A stretch of 24,247 nucleotides of DNA from NCBI GenBank assembly GCA_004558865.1, contig SFCY01000021.1:1-24247 (forward strand). Direction: 5' to 3'. Below are positions 13,341-22,528 of this stretch, one piece after another. The notes under the pieces were generated by a model that saw only the letters and a list, made by a program, of their open reading frames with translations, made no database searches and was not told the DNA's origin. Source of the stretch: Bacteroidales bacterium (GTDB taxonomy: Bacteria; Bacteroidota; Bacteroidia; Bacteroidales; Bacteroidaceae). Position 1 is the first letter of the stretch. Each line of letters starts with the position of its first letter. The position numbers and the translations under genes were made by a program.

Positions 13341-14336
13341 ATGAAAGTATTAATAACCGGAGCCAGTGGCTTCATCGGCAGTTTCATCGTGGAGGACGCC
13401 CTCTACCGTGGCTGGGAGACATGGGCCGGCGTGAGGCCCACCAGCTCGCGGCGGTACCTGCGCGACAAGCGCATCAACTTCGTCAATCTCAACCTCGACT
13501 CCGAGGAGGAGCTTGTGGAGCAGCTGCGCGGCAAGGACTTCGACTACGTGGTCCATGCTGCCGGAGCCACCAAATGCCTTCACCGGGAGGACTTCTTCCG
13601 CATCAACACCGACGGCACCAAGCATCTGGTCAACGCCCTGCTGCGACTGAAAATGCCTATCAAGAAGTTTGTCTACCTGTCGTCGCTCAGCGTCTTCGGC
13701 GCCATCCACGAGCAACAGCCCTATCAGGAAATCACCGAGGCCGACACCCCGCGCCCCAACACGGCCTACGGAGAGAGCAAGCTCCAGGCCGAGAGGTTCC
13801 TCGACGGCGTGGGCGGGAGCCTGCCCGTGGTGGTGCTGCGCCCCACGGGGGTGTACGGCCCCCGCGAGCGCGACTACTACATGCTGGCCAAGAGCATCAA
13901 GCGCCACGTGGACTTCGCGGTGGGATTCAAGCGGCAGGACATCACCTTCCTCTATGTGAGCGACCTGGTGGAGGCCGTGTTCCTGGCCTTGGAGAAAGGG
14001 CCGGCGGGCAGGAAATACTTCCTCTCCGACGGCAAGGTCTACCAGAGCCGCACGTTCAGCGACCTCTGCTGGAAAGAGTTGGGGCGGCCCTTCCTCATAC
14101 GCCTCAAGGCCCCGCTGTGGGCACTGCGCGTGGTGACGCTCATGGGCGAGTGCTGGGGCAGGATGACGGGCAGGGTGACGGCCCTGAACAACGACAAGTA
14201 CAACATTCTGAAACAGCGCAACTGGCGATGCGACATCACGCCCGCAAGGCGCGAGCTGGAGTTCTGCCCCATCTACGACCTGCGCATGGGCGTGAACGAG
14301 GCCATCGACTGGTATCTGGAAAACGAATGGCTTTGA
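13341..14336 (+). CDS. Extended SDR, NAD-dependent epimerase/dehydratase-like (CerR-like candidate)
   Basis: 331 aa. N-terminal Rossmann motif GASGFIG (7-13, GxxGxxG), VVHAAGATKC after strand 4, SSLSVFG with the catalytic Ser near 114-117 and YGESK (Tyr143, Lys147). It is therefore a catalytically complete extended SDR. The RPTGVYGPRERDYY stretch is typical of sugar-nucleotide or lipid-linked extended SDRs. The substrate domain carries a partly hydrophobic stretch (about 250-275, APLWALRVVTLMGECWG), which suggests contact with a lipid or membrane. The next gene, 7 bases away, is a PAP2/Aur1-like membrane enzyme. SDRs of this class act as ceramide reductases (CerR) in bacterial sphingolipid synthesis; that role is a hypothesis here, because no serine palmitoyltransferase gene is in the window. 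Confidence 0.85.
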   Translation: MKVLITGASGFIGSFIVEDALYRGWETWAGVRPTSSRRYLRDKRINFVNLNLDSEEELVEQLRGKDFDYVVHAAGATKCLHREDFFRINTDGTKHLVNALLRLKMPIKKFVYLSSLSVFGAIHEQQPYQEITEADTPRPNTAYGESKLQAERFLDGVGGSLPVVVLRPTGVYGPRERDYYMLAKSIKRHVDFAVGFKRQDITFLYVSDLVEAVFLALEKGPAGRKYFLSDGKVYQSRTFSDLCWKELGRPFLIRLKAPLWALRVVTLMGECWGRMTGRVTALNNDKYNILKQRNWRCDITPARRELEFCPIYDLRMGVNEAIDWYLENEWL

Positions 14337-14343
14337 TGATACA

Positions 14344-15338
14344 ATGAACTTATTCACAATAGAGAAAAAACCACGCAAGGGATTGCTTTGGGTGGAATGG
14401 GCGGTGCTGGCCTACCTGGCCTTCACGCTCGTAGTCATGCTCATCTTCTACGTGAAGCTCGCCAACCCGGAGAGCATGGTGTGGGGGCGCGTGCGTGTGG
14501 TCACGCTCATGGCCGCCATGTGGCTGGTATATCGCCTGCTGCCCTGCAGGGCCACGATGCTGCTCAGGGTGTGCTCCCAGATGTGCCTGCTGGCTTGGTG
14601 GTACCCCGACACCTACGAAATCAACCGCCTCTTCCCCAACCTCGACTGGCTCGTGGCCCAGTGGGACGAGCAGTTCTTCGGCTGCCAGCCGGCCCTGCTC
14701 TTCCCTACCCTGCTCCCCTCCCCCATCGTCAGCGAGCTGCTCCACTTGGGCTACGTGAGCTATTACCCGATGATTGTGCTCACGGTGCTTGTCTATTTCT
14801 TCCGACGCTACGATGAGTTCGAGCGGTGCGCCTTCATCGTCATGGCTTCGTTCTTCATCTATTATGTCATCTTCGACCTGATGCCCGTGGCTGGACCTAC
14901 CTATTACTATAAGGCGGTGGGAATCGGTGAGATTGCCAAGGGCGTGTTCCCCCACCTTGGCGACTATTTCAACTTCCACGAGGAGAGCCTGCAGCTGCCG
15001 GGCTACAGCAAGGGCGTGTTCTATAGGCTCGTGGCCGACGCCCAGGCCAGCGGCGAGCGCCCCACGGCGGCCTTCCCGTCGTCGCATGTGGGCATGAGCA
15101 CCATCTGCATGCTGCTCCTCTGGCACCTGCGCCAGAAGAAGCTCATCTTGGCGCTCCTGCCCATCTACATCCTGCTCTGCCTCGCCACGGTCTACATCCA
15201 GGCCCACTACCTTGTCGACGTGCTCGCGGGCTGGGCCACAGCCGTGCCCATTTACCTGCTGCTGTTGGCGGTGTCGGCAAAAATCAGTAACTTTGCACCC
15301 CAACACTCACCATCATCCAAATCATCCAAGAAAAGAAA

Positions 15339-15342
<4 letters not shown>
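14344..15342 (+). CDS. PAP2_3/Aur1-like integral membrane phosphatase or phosphotransferase
   Basis: 332 aa with about six or more hydrophobic segments (e.g. 14-37, 50-66, 130-153, 161-180, 253-285, 289-311). The PAP2 active site is present: PTAAFPSSHVGMS (His248) and AHYLVDVLAGW (nucleophile His288, Asp292). The first motif is DLMPVAGPTYYY (178-189), as in the Aur1/inositol-phosphorylceramide-synthase branch, rather than the KxxxxxxRP of simple phosphatases. Expected to act on a lipid phosphate or transfer a head group at the membrane. It starts 7 bases after the SDR gene and overlaps miaB by 4 bases (ATGA). The last ~18 residues (NFAPQHSPSSKSSKKRK) are low-complexity and are encoded by what looks like the promoter and leader of miaB. 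Confidence 0.85.
15288..15295 (+). promoter_or_regulatory. Internal -7 box for miaB inside the preceding gene
   Basis: TAACTTTG (TAnnTTTG) lies 43 bases before the miaB ATG and inside the last codons of the PAP2-family gene. TTGG (15265-15268), a near match to TTTG, is at exactly 19 bases. The following 40 bases are A/C-rich and lack coding character, like a leader. Confidence 0.5.
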
Positions 15343-16673
<1,331 letters not shown>

Positions 16674-16686
16674 GACCGAAAAGACA

Positions 16687-18507
16687 ATGAAAGAGTTTCT
16701 CAACGTTTTGCGGCGCTTCGTGCCGCCCTACAAGAAGTATTTGGCGCTGTCCGTGGTGTTCAATATCCTCTCCGCGATATTGAACATCTTCTCCTTTGCC
16801 ACGCTCATTCCGATGCTGCAGATCCTCTTCCAGACCGACAAGGGCCCCGCCGCGACCCATCTGATGGACTGGGAGCTGGAAAAGGATGTCATCGTCAACA
16901 ACTTCAACTACTACATGCAGGAGCTCATTGGCGCCTACGGACCCACCACCACGCTCCTCATCATCGGTTTGGGACTGGCCTTCATGACGGCGTTGAAGAC
17001 CTGCGCCTACTTCCTCTCGTCGGCCACCATCATTCCCATCCGCACGGGTGTGGTGCGCGACATCCGCAACCAGCTCTACCAAAAGATCACCTCGCTCGAC
17101 CTGGGCTTCTTCAGCGACGAGCGCAAGGGCGACATCATCGCCAGGATGAGCGGCGACGTGCAGGAGATAGAGAACTCCATCATGTCGAGCATCGACATGC
17201 TCTTCAAGAACCCAATCCTCATCATCTCCTACTTCATCGCCCTGCTCCTCATCAGCTGGCAGCTCACGCTCTTCACTATCGTCTTCGTGCCCCTCTTCGG
17301 ATGGTTCATGGGCTTCGTGGGCCGCAAGCTGAAGCAGAAGAGCATCAAGGCGCAGGCTCTTTGGAGCGACACGATGAGCCAAGTGGAGGAGACCCTTGGC
17401 GGGCTGCGCATCATCAAGGCCTTCTGCGCTGAGGAGAAGATGAACCGCCGCTTCGACAGCATCAACTCCGCCTACCGCGACAACATCATGCGGGTGAACA
17501 TCCGCCAGCAGCTTGCCCATCCCATGAGCGAGTTCCTCGGCACGGTGATGATTGTCATCGTGCTTTGGTTCGGCGGCATCCTCGTGCTCAACGAGGAAGT
17601 CCTTGGCGGCCCCACGTTCATCTACTATATGACCATCCTCTACAGCATCATCAACCCGCTCAAGGAGTTCTCCAAGGCTGGCTACAACATTCCCAAGGGC
17701 CTGGCCTCGATGGAGCGCGTGGACAAGATTCTCAAGGCTGAGGTGGGCATCAAGGAAAGGAAGGATCCCGTGCACATCAAGAGCTTCGAGCATGAGATAG
17801 AGTTTCGCCACGTCTCTTTCCGCTATGGCCAGCAATGGGTGCTCCGCGACATCAACTTGGTGGTTCCCAAGGGCAAGACCATCGCCCTTGTGGGGCAGAG
17901 CGGCTCTGGCAAGTCGACGCTCGTCGACTTGATTCCGCGCTACTACGACGTGCAGGAGGGCGAGGTGCTCATCGACGGCATCAACGTGAAGGACTTGGGC
18001 ATCCACGACCTGCGGCAGCTCATCGGCAACGTGAACCAGGAGGCCATCCTCTTCAACGACACGTTCTACAACAACATCACGTTCGGCGTGGAGAATGCCA
18101 CAAGGGAGGATGTGGTGCGCGCGGCCAAGATAGCCAACGCCTACGAATTCATCATGGCGTCGGAGAATGGCTTCGACACCAACATCGGCGACCGGGGCGG
18201 CCGCCTCTCCGGCGGACAGCGCCAGCGCGTGAGCATCGCCCGCGCCATACTCAAGAACCCGCCCATTCTGATTCTCGACGAGGCCACCTCGGCTCTCGAC
18301 ACCGAGAGCGAGAGGCTGGTGCAGGATGCCTTGGAGCGGCTCATGAAGTCGCGCACCACTGTGGCCATTGCCCATCGGCTCTCCACGGTGAAGAACGCCG
18401 ACGAGATATGCGTGCTCCATGAGGGGGAAATCGTGGAGCGCGGCACCCACGACGAGCTCCTCGCCGCGGACGGCTACTACAAGAAATTGCACGACATGCA
18501 GAGTTAG
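16687..18507 (+). CDS. MsbA-like ABC exporter (fused membrane and ATPase domains)
   Basis: 606 aa. I chose the ATG at 16687 (MKEFLNVLRRFVPPYKKY), 13 bases after the miaB stop; the frame to 16651 overlaps miaB. Membrane domain ~1-330 with hydrophobic segments at about 18-42, 85-112, 172-205, 284-302 and 310-325. ATPase domain ~370-600 with Walker A GQSGSGKST (403-411), signature LSGGQ (507-511), Walker B ILILDE (527-532) and switch His563. It is a homodimeric type IV exporter, the architecture of MsbA, which flips lipid A. It is followed 55 bases later by an LpxL-like acyltransferase, which supports a lipid substrate. The first extracytoplasmic loop (~50-80) is longer than in E. coli MsbA. A peptide or drug substrate cannot be excluded. 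Confidence 0.9.
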   Translation: MKEFLNVLRRFVPPYKKYLALSVVFNILSAILNIFSFATLIPMLQILFQTDKGPAATHLMDWELEKDVIVNNFNYYMQELIGAYGPTTTLLIIGLGLAFMTALKTCAYFLSSATIIPIRTGVVRDIRNQLYQKITSLDLGFFSDERKGDIIARMSGDVQEIENSIMSSIDMLFKNPILIISYFIALLLISWQLTLFTIVFVPLFGWFMGFVGRKLKQKSIKAQALWSDTMSQVEETLGGLRIIKAFCAEEKMNRRFDSINSAYRDNIMRVNIRQQLAHPMSEFLGTVMIVIVLWFGGILVLNEEVLGGPTFIYYMTILYSIINPLKEFSKAGYNIPKGLASMERVDKILKAEVGIKERKDPVHIKSFEHEIEFRHVSFRYGQQWVLRDINLVVPKGKTIALVGQSGSGKSTLVDLIPRYYDVQEGEVLIDGINVKDLGIHDLRQLIGNVNQEAILFNDTFYNNITFGVENATREDVVRAAKIANAYEFIMASENGFDTNIGDRGGRLSGGQRQRVSIARAILKNPPILILDEATSALDTESERLVQDALERLMKSRTTVAIAHRLSTVKNADEICVLHEGEIVERGTHDELLAADGYYKKLHDMQS

Positions 18508-18509
18508 CA

Positions 18510-18553
18510 TAGAATCTGTTGAGAATGTAGAATCTATATATAATGTAGAAAAC
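18510..18553 (+). repeat. 18-base direct repeat, about 2.4 copies, in the exporter-acyltransferase gap
   Basis: TAGAATCT at 18510 and 18528, and TAGAA at 18546, recur with an exact period of 18 bases. The units TAGAATCTGTTGAGAATG and TAGAATCTATATATAATG share 14 of 18 positions. It fills most of the 55-base gap before the acyltransferase ATG. The gap is AT-rich compared with the neighbouring genes. Confidence 0.7.
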
Positions 18554-18562
18554 CAGACCGCC

Positions 18563-19498
18563 ATGGCCAAGATTGTTTACCACCTTTTCCACCTCATCTC
18601 CCTGCTTCCCTGGTGCGTGCTATATGCGCTGGCCGACTTTGAGTATTTCTGGGTCTACCGCGTGGTGGGCTACCGCCGCAAGATCGTGCGCGCCAACCTC
18701 TCCTCGGCCTTTCCCGAGAAGAGCCGCGACGAGCTGCGCGCCATCGAGCGGAAGTTCTACCATTGGTTCTGCGACTATTTCTTCGAGGCCGTGAAGCTCC
18801 TGAGCATCAGCCCGAGCGAGCTGCGGCAGCACTTCCACATCACCAATTCCAGCGAGATAGAGGAGTGTTTCGAGCAGGGACAGAACGTGGGGGGCATCTT
18901 GGGCCACTACTGCAACTGGGAGTGGCTCTCCTGCGTGGGCTACGACCTGCCCGACAACCGTGTGGTAGGCCTGGTCTACTCGCCGCTCCACAGCAAAGTC
19001 TTCGACTACCTCTTCCAGCGCATACGCTCCTCGCAGCCCCACTCGGTGCTGGTGCCCAAGCACGACATCCTCCGCGCGCTGCTGCGCCTGCGCCAAGAGG
19101 GCAAGATGAGCATCTTCGGCTATATCTCCGACCAGGACCCCAAGTGGAAGAATATCCATCTGTGGCTGCCCTTCCTCCACCACGACACGGGCGTGTTCAC
19201 GGGTGCGGAGCGCATCATGCGCAAGATGAACAACGCCGTTTACTATGTGGAGATGAGCCGTCCGCGCCGTGGCTACTACACGATGACCTACCGGCTGATC
19301 ACCAAGGAGCCGCAGAAGCTGGAGCCCAACGAGGTGACGCGCCGCTTCTTCGCCATGCTTGAGGAGACCATCCGCCGCGAGCCGGCCTATTGGCTGTGGA
19401 CCCACAACCGCTGGAAGCGCACCCACGAGGAGTTTGACCGACGCTTCCAGGTGGTCAACGGCAAGGTGGTGGAGCGCCAGCAGGAACGCCGGGCATAA
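18563..19498 (+). CDS. Lysophospholipid/lipid A acyltransferase (LpxL/HtrB family)
   Basis: 311 aa. The start at 18563 (MAKIVYHLFHLISLLPWCVLYALAD) gives the usual family N-terminus: a single membrane helix at about 5-25. The upstream extension of the frame runs over the exporter gene. The HX4[DE] catalytic motif is HYCNWE (His115, Glu120). The domain continues with VVGLVYSPLHSKVFD, ISDQDPKW and TGAERIMRKMN, and ends with PAYWLWTHNRWKR, the hallmark C-terminal motif of the family. It transfers acyl chains onto lipid A or another lipid at the inner membrane. As the last gene of the plus-strand series after the MsbA-like exporter, it supports a lipid A or related glycolipid pathway. The gene is followed by a strong hairpin. 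Confidence 0.92.
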   Translation: MAKIVYHLFHLISLLPWCVLYALADFEYFWVYRVVGYRRKIVRANLSSAFPEKSRDELRAIERKFYHWFCDYFFEAVKLLSISPSELRQHFHITNSSEIEECFEQGQNVGGILGHYCNWEWLSCVGYDLPDNRVVGLVYSPLHSKVFDYLFQRIRSSQPHSVLVPKHDILRALLRLRQEGKMSIFGYISDQDPKWKNIHLWLPFLHHDTGVFTGAERIMRKMNNAVYYVEMSRPRRGYYTMTYRLITKEPQKLEPNEVTRRFFAMLEETIRREPAYWLWTHNRWKRTHEEFDRRFQVVNGKVVERQQERRA

Positions 19499-19537
19499 AA
19501 CCCACATGGGGCACAGAGCCTTTGCCCGTGCCGCCCA

Positions 19538-19595
19538 AAGCCAAGCCCCGCCTCCCATGGATGATGGGAGGCGGGGCTTGGCTTGTTTGTTATTT
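19538..19595. terminator. 21-bp perfect hairpin between convergent genes
   Basis: Bases 19538-19558 are an exact reverse complement of 19564-19584, separated by a 5-base loop. On the plus strand it is followed by GTTTGTTATTT, giving a terminator for the acyltransferase gene. The minus-strand flank has few Ts, so bidirectional action on the convergent DUF3108 gene is possible but less clear. Confidence 0.8.
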
Positions 19596-19602
19596 CCTGT
19601 TT

Positions 19603-20421
19603 CTAATAGGTTTTCACCGGGGAGCGGTTGCCCTTCATCTGCGTGATGTAGGCCTTGGCCGAGCCGAAGCGCAGGTACATGTCGAGGCGCACGGGGATGT
19701 GGTTGCTGTCGTCGGTGACGTAGAAGCGGGCAATTTCCTTGTACTTGCCCTTCTCCTTTTCCATATACGAGAGACGCAGCGTCTTGTATTTCTTGCCGTC
19801 GTCGCCGTTGATGTAGTATTTGCCGTAATACACGATCTTGGCCGGAGTAATGTCTTTGCCGTCCACGATGTTGAAGCCCACCGTGTAGCCCTTCTTCCAT
19901 CCGGCGGTGTTGAACGAGCGTGCCCTCATGAAGATGTTGAGCATATCGAACACGCACGAGGAGAACGACTTGTTGGCGCGGTCCACGTGGCCGTCGGTGT
20001 GCCTGCGCGACATGTGCGTGTGCACTCTTCCGCCCGAATAGGTGTAGTTCACCTGGTCCACGTTGTAGCGCTTGCCCTCGTGGGCGCCCTTGCGGTAGTA
20101 GAGCGGCTCCATGTTGAGCGTGCAGTAGGAGGTGAGCGTGTCGCGCAGCACGAACATCTTGTCTGTCCGGCTGTTGCCGCGCGTGGTGAGGCTTGAGCGG
20201 TATGCTGGTGTGCCGCGGTAGGTGCTCTTCACCGTGGAGAGCGAGGCCGTGCCCGCCTTCACCCAGACGAACTTCCAGTTGTAGTACAGGTTATAGGCGA
20301 GAAACTCGCCCGGTTTGAATGCCGTGTTGTTCATCGGGCATTGGGCGCTGGCGATACCCATTCCCAATGCCATCATCAGCAACAGGGCTGAAACGGCCTT
20401 TCTCATTTTCATTCTCATCAT
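19603..20421 (-). CDS. DUF3108 family exported protein
   Basis: 272 aa from the ATG at 20421; the neighbouring in-frame ATGs at 20418, 20412 and 20406 are alternatives, and the AAGGAA just upstream does not separate the first two. Signal peptide: basic MMRMKMRK, hydrophobic core to residue 22, and ASA before Gln27, so the mature protein would begin QCPMNN. The body has alternating aromatic strands (FLAYNLYYNWKFVWVKAGTASL), the DUF3108 signature region, and a conserved YYRKGAHEGKRYN. DUF3108 proteins are periplasmic or envelope beta-rich proteins of unknown function. It lies 11 bases after the Ig-like lipoprotein gene, so they form an operon. The predicted N-terminal Gln makes it a possible substrate of the glutaminyl cyclase at 5312-6343. 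Confidence 0.85.
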   Translation of the reverse strand: MMRMKMRKAVSALLLMMALGMGIASAQCPMNNTAFKPGEFLAYNLYYNWKFVWVKAGTASLSTVKSTYRGTPAYRSSLTTRGNSRTDKMFVLRDTLTSYCTLNMEPLYYRKGAHEGKRYNVDQVNYTYSGGRVHTHMSRRHTDGHVDRANKSFSSCVFDMLNIFMRARSFNTAGWKKGYTVGFNIVDGKDITPAKIVYYGKYYINGDDGKKYKTLRLSYMEKEKGKYKEIARFYVTDDSNHIPVRLDMYLRFGSAKAYITQMKGNRSPVKTY

Positions 20422-20432
20422 GTTCCTTTTTA

Positions 20433-22466
20433 TTATTGTAGCGGGATGTATTGTATGCCCATTTTCCTTGCCCTCTCCGCGTTGCGCTGCTTGATGGTCC
20501 TCTGCTTCTCGGCCTTCTGCTTGACGATGGCCCCCGGCTTCTGCGCCAGCACGGGCACGGCCTGTGGGTTCCACGTCTCGGTGAGGTCCCACTTGGCGCG
20601 GCATTCCAAGGCCTTGGGATAATAGAACACCTCTTCCGGGGCCACGCCCTTGCTGAAGTCGCCCGTGTCCCATTGGCCGTTGTCGTTGCTGTCGACGAAC
20701 ATGCGCATGTAGTAGGTGCCGGGCTTCACGTAGTAGAAGTTGGCCTGTGCGTTGTCGGTGAACACCGTCTTCACGGGGGTGCCCGCGGAGTTGAGCAGGT
20801 CCACCACGAGATGCTGTCCCTCATGGCCGCTGATGGTCATCAGGATGGTGGAGTAGAGGTCGTCGCTGCCCACCCTGACGCCCGTCTTCTGCGGCTCCGA
20901 GAGTTCGCCGTATAGACCCGTGAAGGCGCCGCTGTCGGCCTCGATGCTGTATTCCACGCCCGGGCGCCACTGGCCTATCAGCACGTAGTCGAGTCCGCCG
21001 TCGCCCGTTTCGGTCAGTTGGCCGAGCTGGTGGCGCAGGATGGCCCGCTGGTTGTTTTTGCTGTAGGGCAGCAGCCTGAAGGGCGACCTGTACCAGGCGG
21101 TGTCTATCTTGGAGTAGAGGTGTATCTTCGTGGTGTCGATGTGGAGCAGGGGCTCCTCAAATCTGAACACCACATTCTCGTCGGGGGCGATGGCGCTGGG
21201 AGCGTCGATTCTCAGTTTCAGCGCGGGCGTGGGCATGGTGCTGTCGTAGGACTGTCCGCGTCGTCTTCTCCGTTCCTGCTGCTTCAGCCATTCGTTGGTC
21301 TCCTTCTGCTTGAGTTTCAGCCGCCGCTCGTAGGGAATCTTGTTGAGCAGTTGCAGCGTGTCGGTCTGCGGCATCAGCTGTCCCGTGGAGTCGGTCTTGA
21401 GGTAGGCCACCTCGATGTTGAGCGTGTCCTGGTTGGCCAGTGTGGTGTCGCGCAGCCAGTAGCTGATGGTGTCGTGGCGGTCGTTGGCCTGCACGAAGAA
21501 AGCATCGGAGGAGTCGAAGTTGAGCCCCTTGACCTCGGGCAGCCTGTCGCTGCCGTAGCTGAAGAAGAGCGTGAACACGTTGGGCTTGCTGCGCTCCTGC
21601 TTCACCAAGTAGCGGTCGGTCTGCAGGGTTGTGAAGGCCTTGAGCACGAGGTTGTCGGGCATGAAGTGGGTGTAGTGGCTTCGCGACACCTTGAGGATGT
21701 GGAGCGAGTCGCGCCAGAGCGTGTCCTGCCTCACGTCGTTGAAGGCCGAGGTGGTGATGGGCTGGGGCAGTGATGCCATCATCTCGCTCTTCTGCGAGTA
21801 GAAGTAGTTGCCGTCCTGGTCCTGCAGGGCGTAGACGCGGTAGGTGCCCGGCGCCACGCCGCGGATGACGAAGCGTCCGCTTGCGTCGGTGCGCGCTATG
21901 CGCAGCATGGGCTTTGAGGTGAAGGCCGAGTCGGCCAAGTCGCTGTATAGCCCCACGAGGATTCCCTTCACCGGCTCGAAGTTGTCGGCCTGTATCACCG
22001 TGCCCCCCACCTCCATCGAGTCGATGTTGTCGCCCGTGGAGAAGACGTAGGTGTAGTTGCCCAAGGGGTTGTCCTCGTTGTTGTCGCTGATGGCGTCGGA
22101 GAAGTCCACGGTGTAGGTGGTGTTGGCCCTCAGCGAGTCGGCCAGCTTGATGGCGATGCGCTTTCCTTGCGTGGTTATCTCGGGCTGCTCCAGCTGTGGG
22201 GGCGAGACGACCACCTTCTCTGTGGCGTCGGCAATCTTGATGTACTCGTTGAAGTTGATGAAGAGTTTCTTGGTCCTCACGTTGGTTGCGTTCTCGGCGG
22301 GTTCTGCCCCGATGACCCTTGGTGGCTGCTCGTCGTACCATCCGCCGTCGGGCTGCCCCATCCTGGCGCAGGCCGAGAGCAGCAGCGCGGCGCAGAGCAT
22401 GGAGAGGATCGTCGCCATGCGTAGGCGCCCTGTGGGCGATGGGTGTCGTGAGACGCTGAGTTTCAT
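20433..22466 (-). CDS. Large Ig-like (SbsA-type) domain lipoprotein
   Basis: 677 aa. The ATG at 22466 (MKLSVSRHPS) has a good Shine-Dalgarno (AAGGAAAAGT); a second start at Met17 would also leave a complete lipoprotein signal. Lipobox LSAC with Cys33. Residues ~45-145 are a bacterial Ig-like domain (PPRVIGAEPAENATNVRTKKLFINFNE, YTVDFSDAISDNNEDNPL), and ~150-230 a carboxypeptidase-regulatory-like beta sandwich (VGGTVIQADNFEPVKGILVGLY, GRFVIRGVAPGTYRVYALQD). The rest is beta-rich with a basic helix (RRLKLKQKETNEWLKQQERRRRRG). The C-terminus is Lys/Arg-rich. No enzymatic motif. Such proteins are widespread outer-membrane lipoproteins of Bacteroidota of unknown role. Co-directional with GH3 upstream (62 bases) and DUF3108 downstream (11 bases). 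Confidence 0.85.
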   Translation of the reverse strand: MKLSVSRHPSPTGRLRMATILSMLCAALLLSACARMGQPDGGWYDEQPPRVIGAEPAENATNVRTKKLFINFNEYIKIADATEKVVVSPPQLEQPEITTQGKRIAIKLADSLRANTTYTVDFSDAISDNNEDNPLGNYTYVFSTGDNIDSMEVGGTVIQADNFEPVKGILVGLYSDLADSAFTSKPMLRIARTDASGRFVIRGVAPGTYRVYALQDQDGNYFYSQKSEMMASLPQPITTSAFNDVRQDTLWRDSLHILKVSRSHYTHFMPDNLVLKAFTTLQTDRYLVKQERSKPNVFTLFFSYGSDRLPEVKGLNFDSSDAFFVQANDRHDTISYWLRDTTLANQDTLNIEVAYLKTDSTGQLMPQTDTLQLLNKIPYERRLKLKQKETNEWLKQQERRRRRGQSYDSTMPTPALKLRIDAPSAIAPDENVVFRFEEPLLHIDTTKIHLYSKIDTAWYRSPFRLLPYSKNNQRAILRHQLGQLTETGDGGLDYVLIGQWRPGVEYSIEADSGAFTGLYGELSEPQKTGVRVGSDDLYSTILMTISGHEGQHLVVDLLNSAGTPVKTVFTDNAQANFYYVKPGTYYMRMFVDSNDNGQWDTGDFSKGVAPEEVFYYPKALECRAKWDLTETWNPQAVPVLAQKPGAIVKQKAEKQRTIKQRNAERARKMGIQYIPLQ

Positions 22467-22528
22467 ACTTTTCCTTGTTAAGTTCGCATTCTTCTGTTGC
22501 CGCTTGCCGTAGGGCGCGTGGCCGCGGG

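Noticed and set aside
18510..18553. Short direct repeats considered as a CRISPR array
   Set aside because: Only 2.4 contiguous copies with no spacers and no cas genes nearby.
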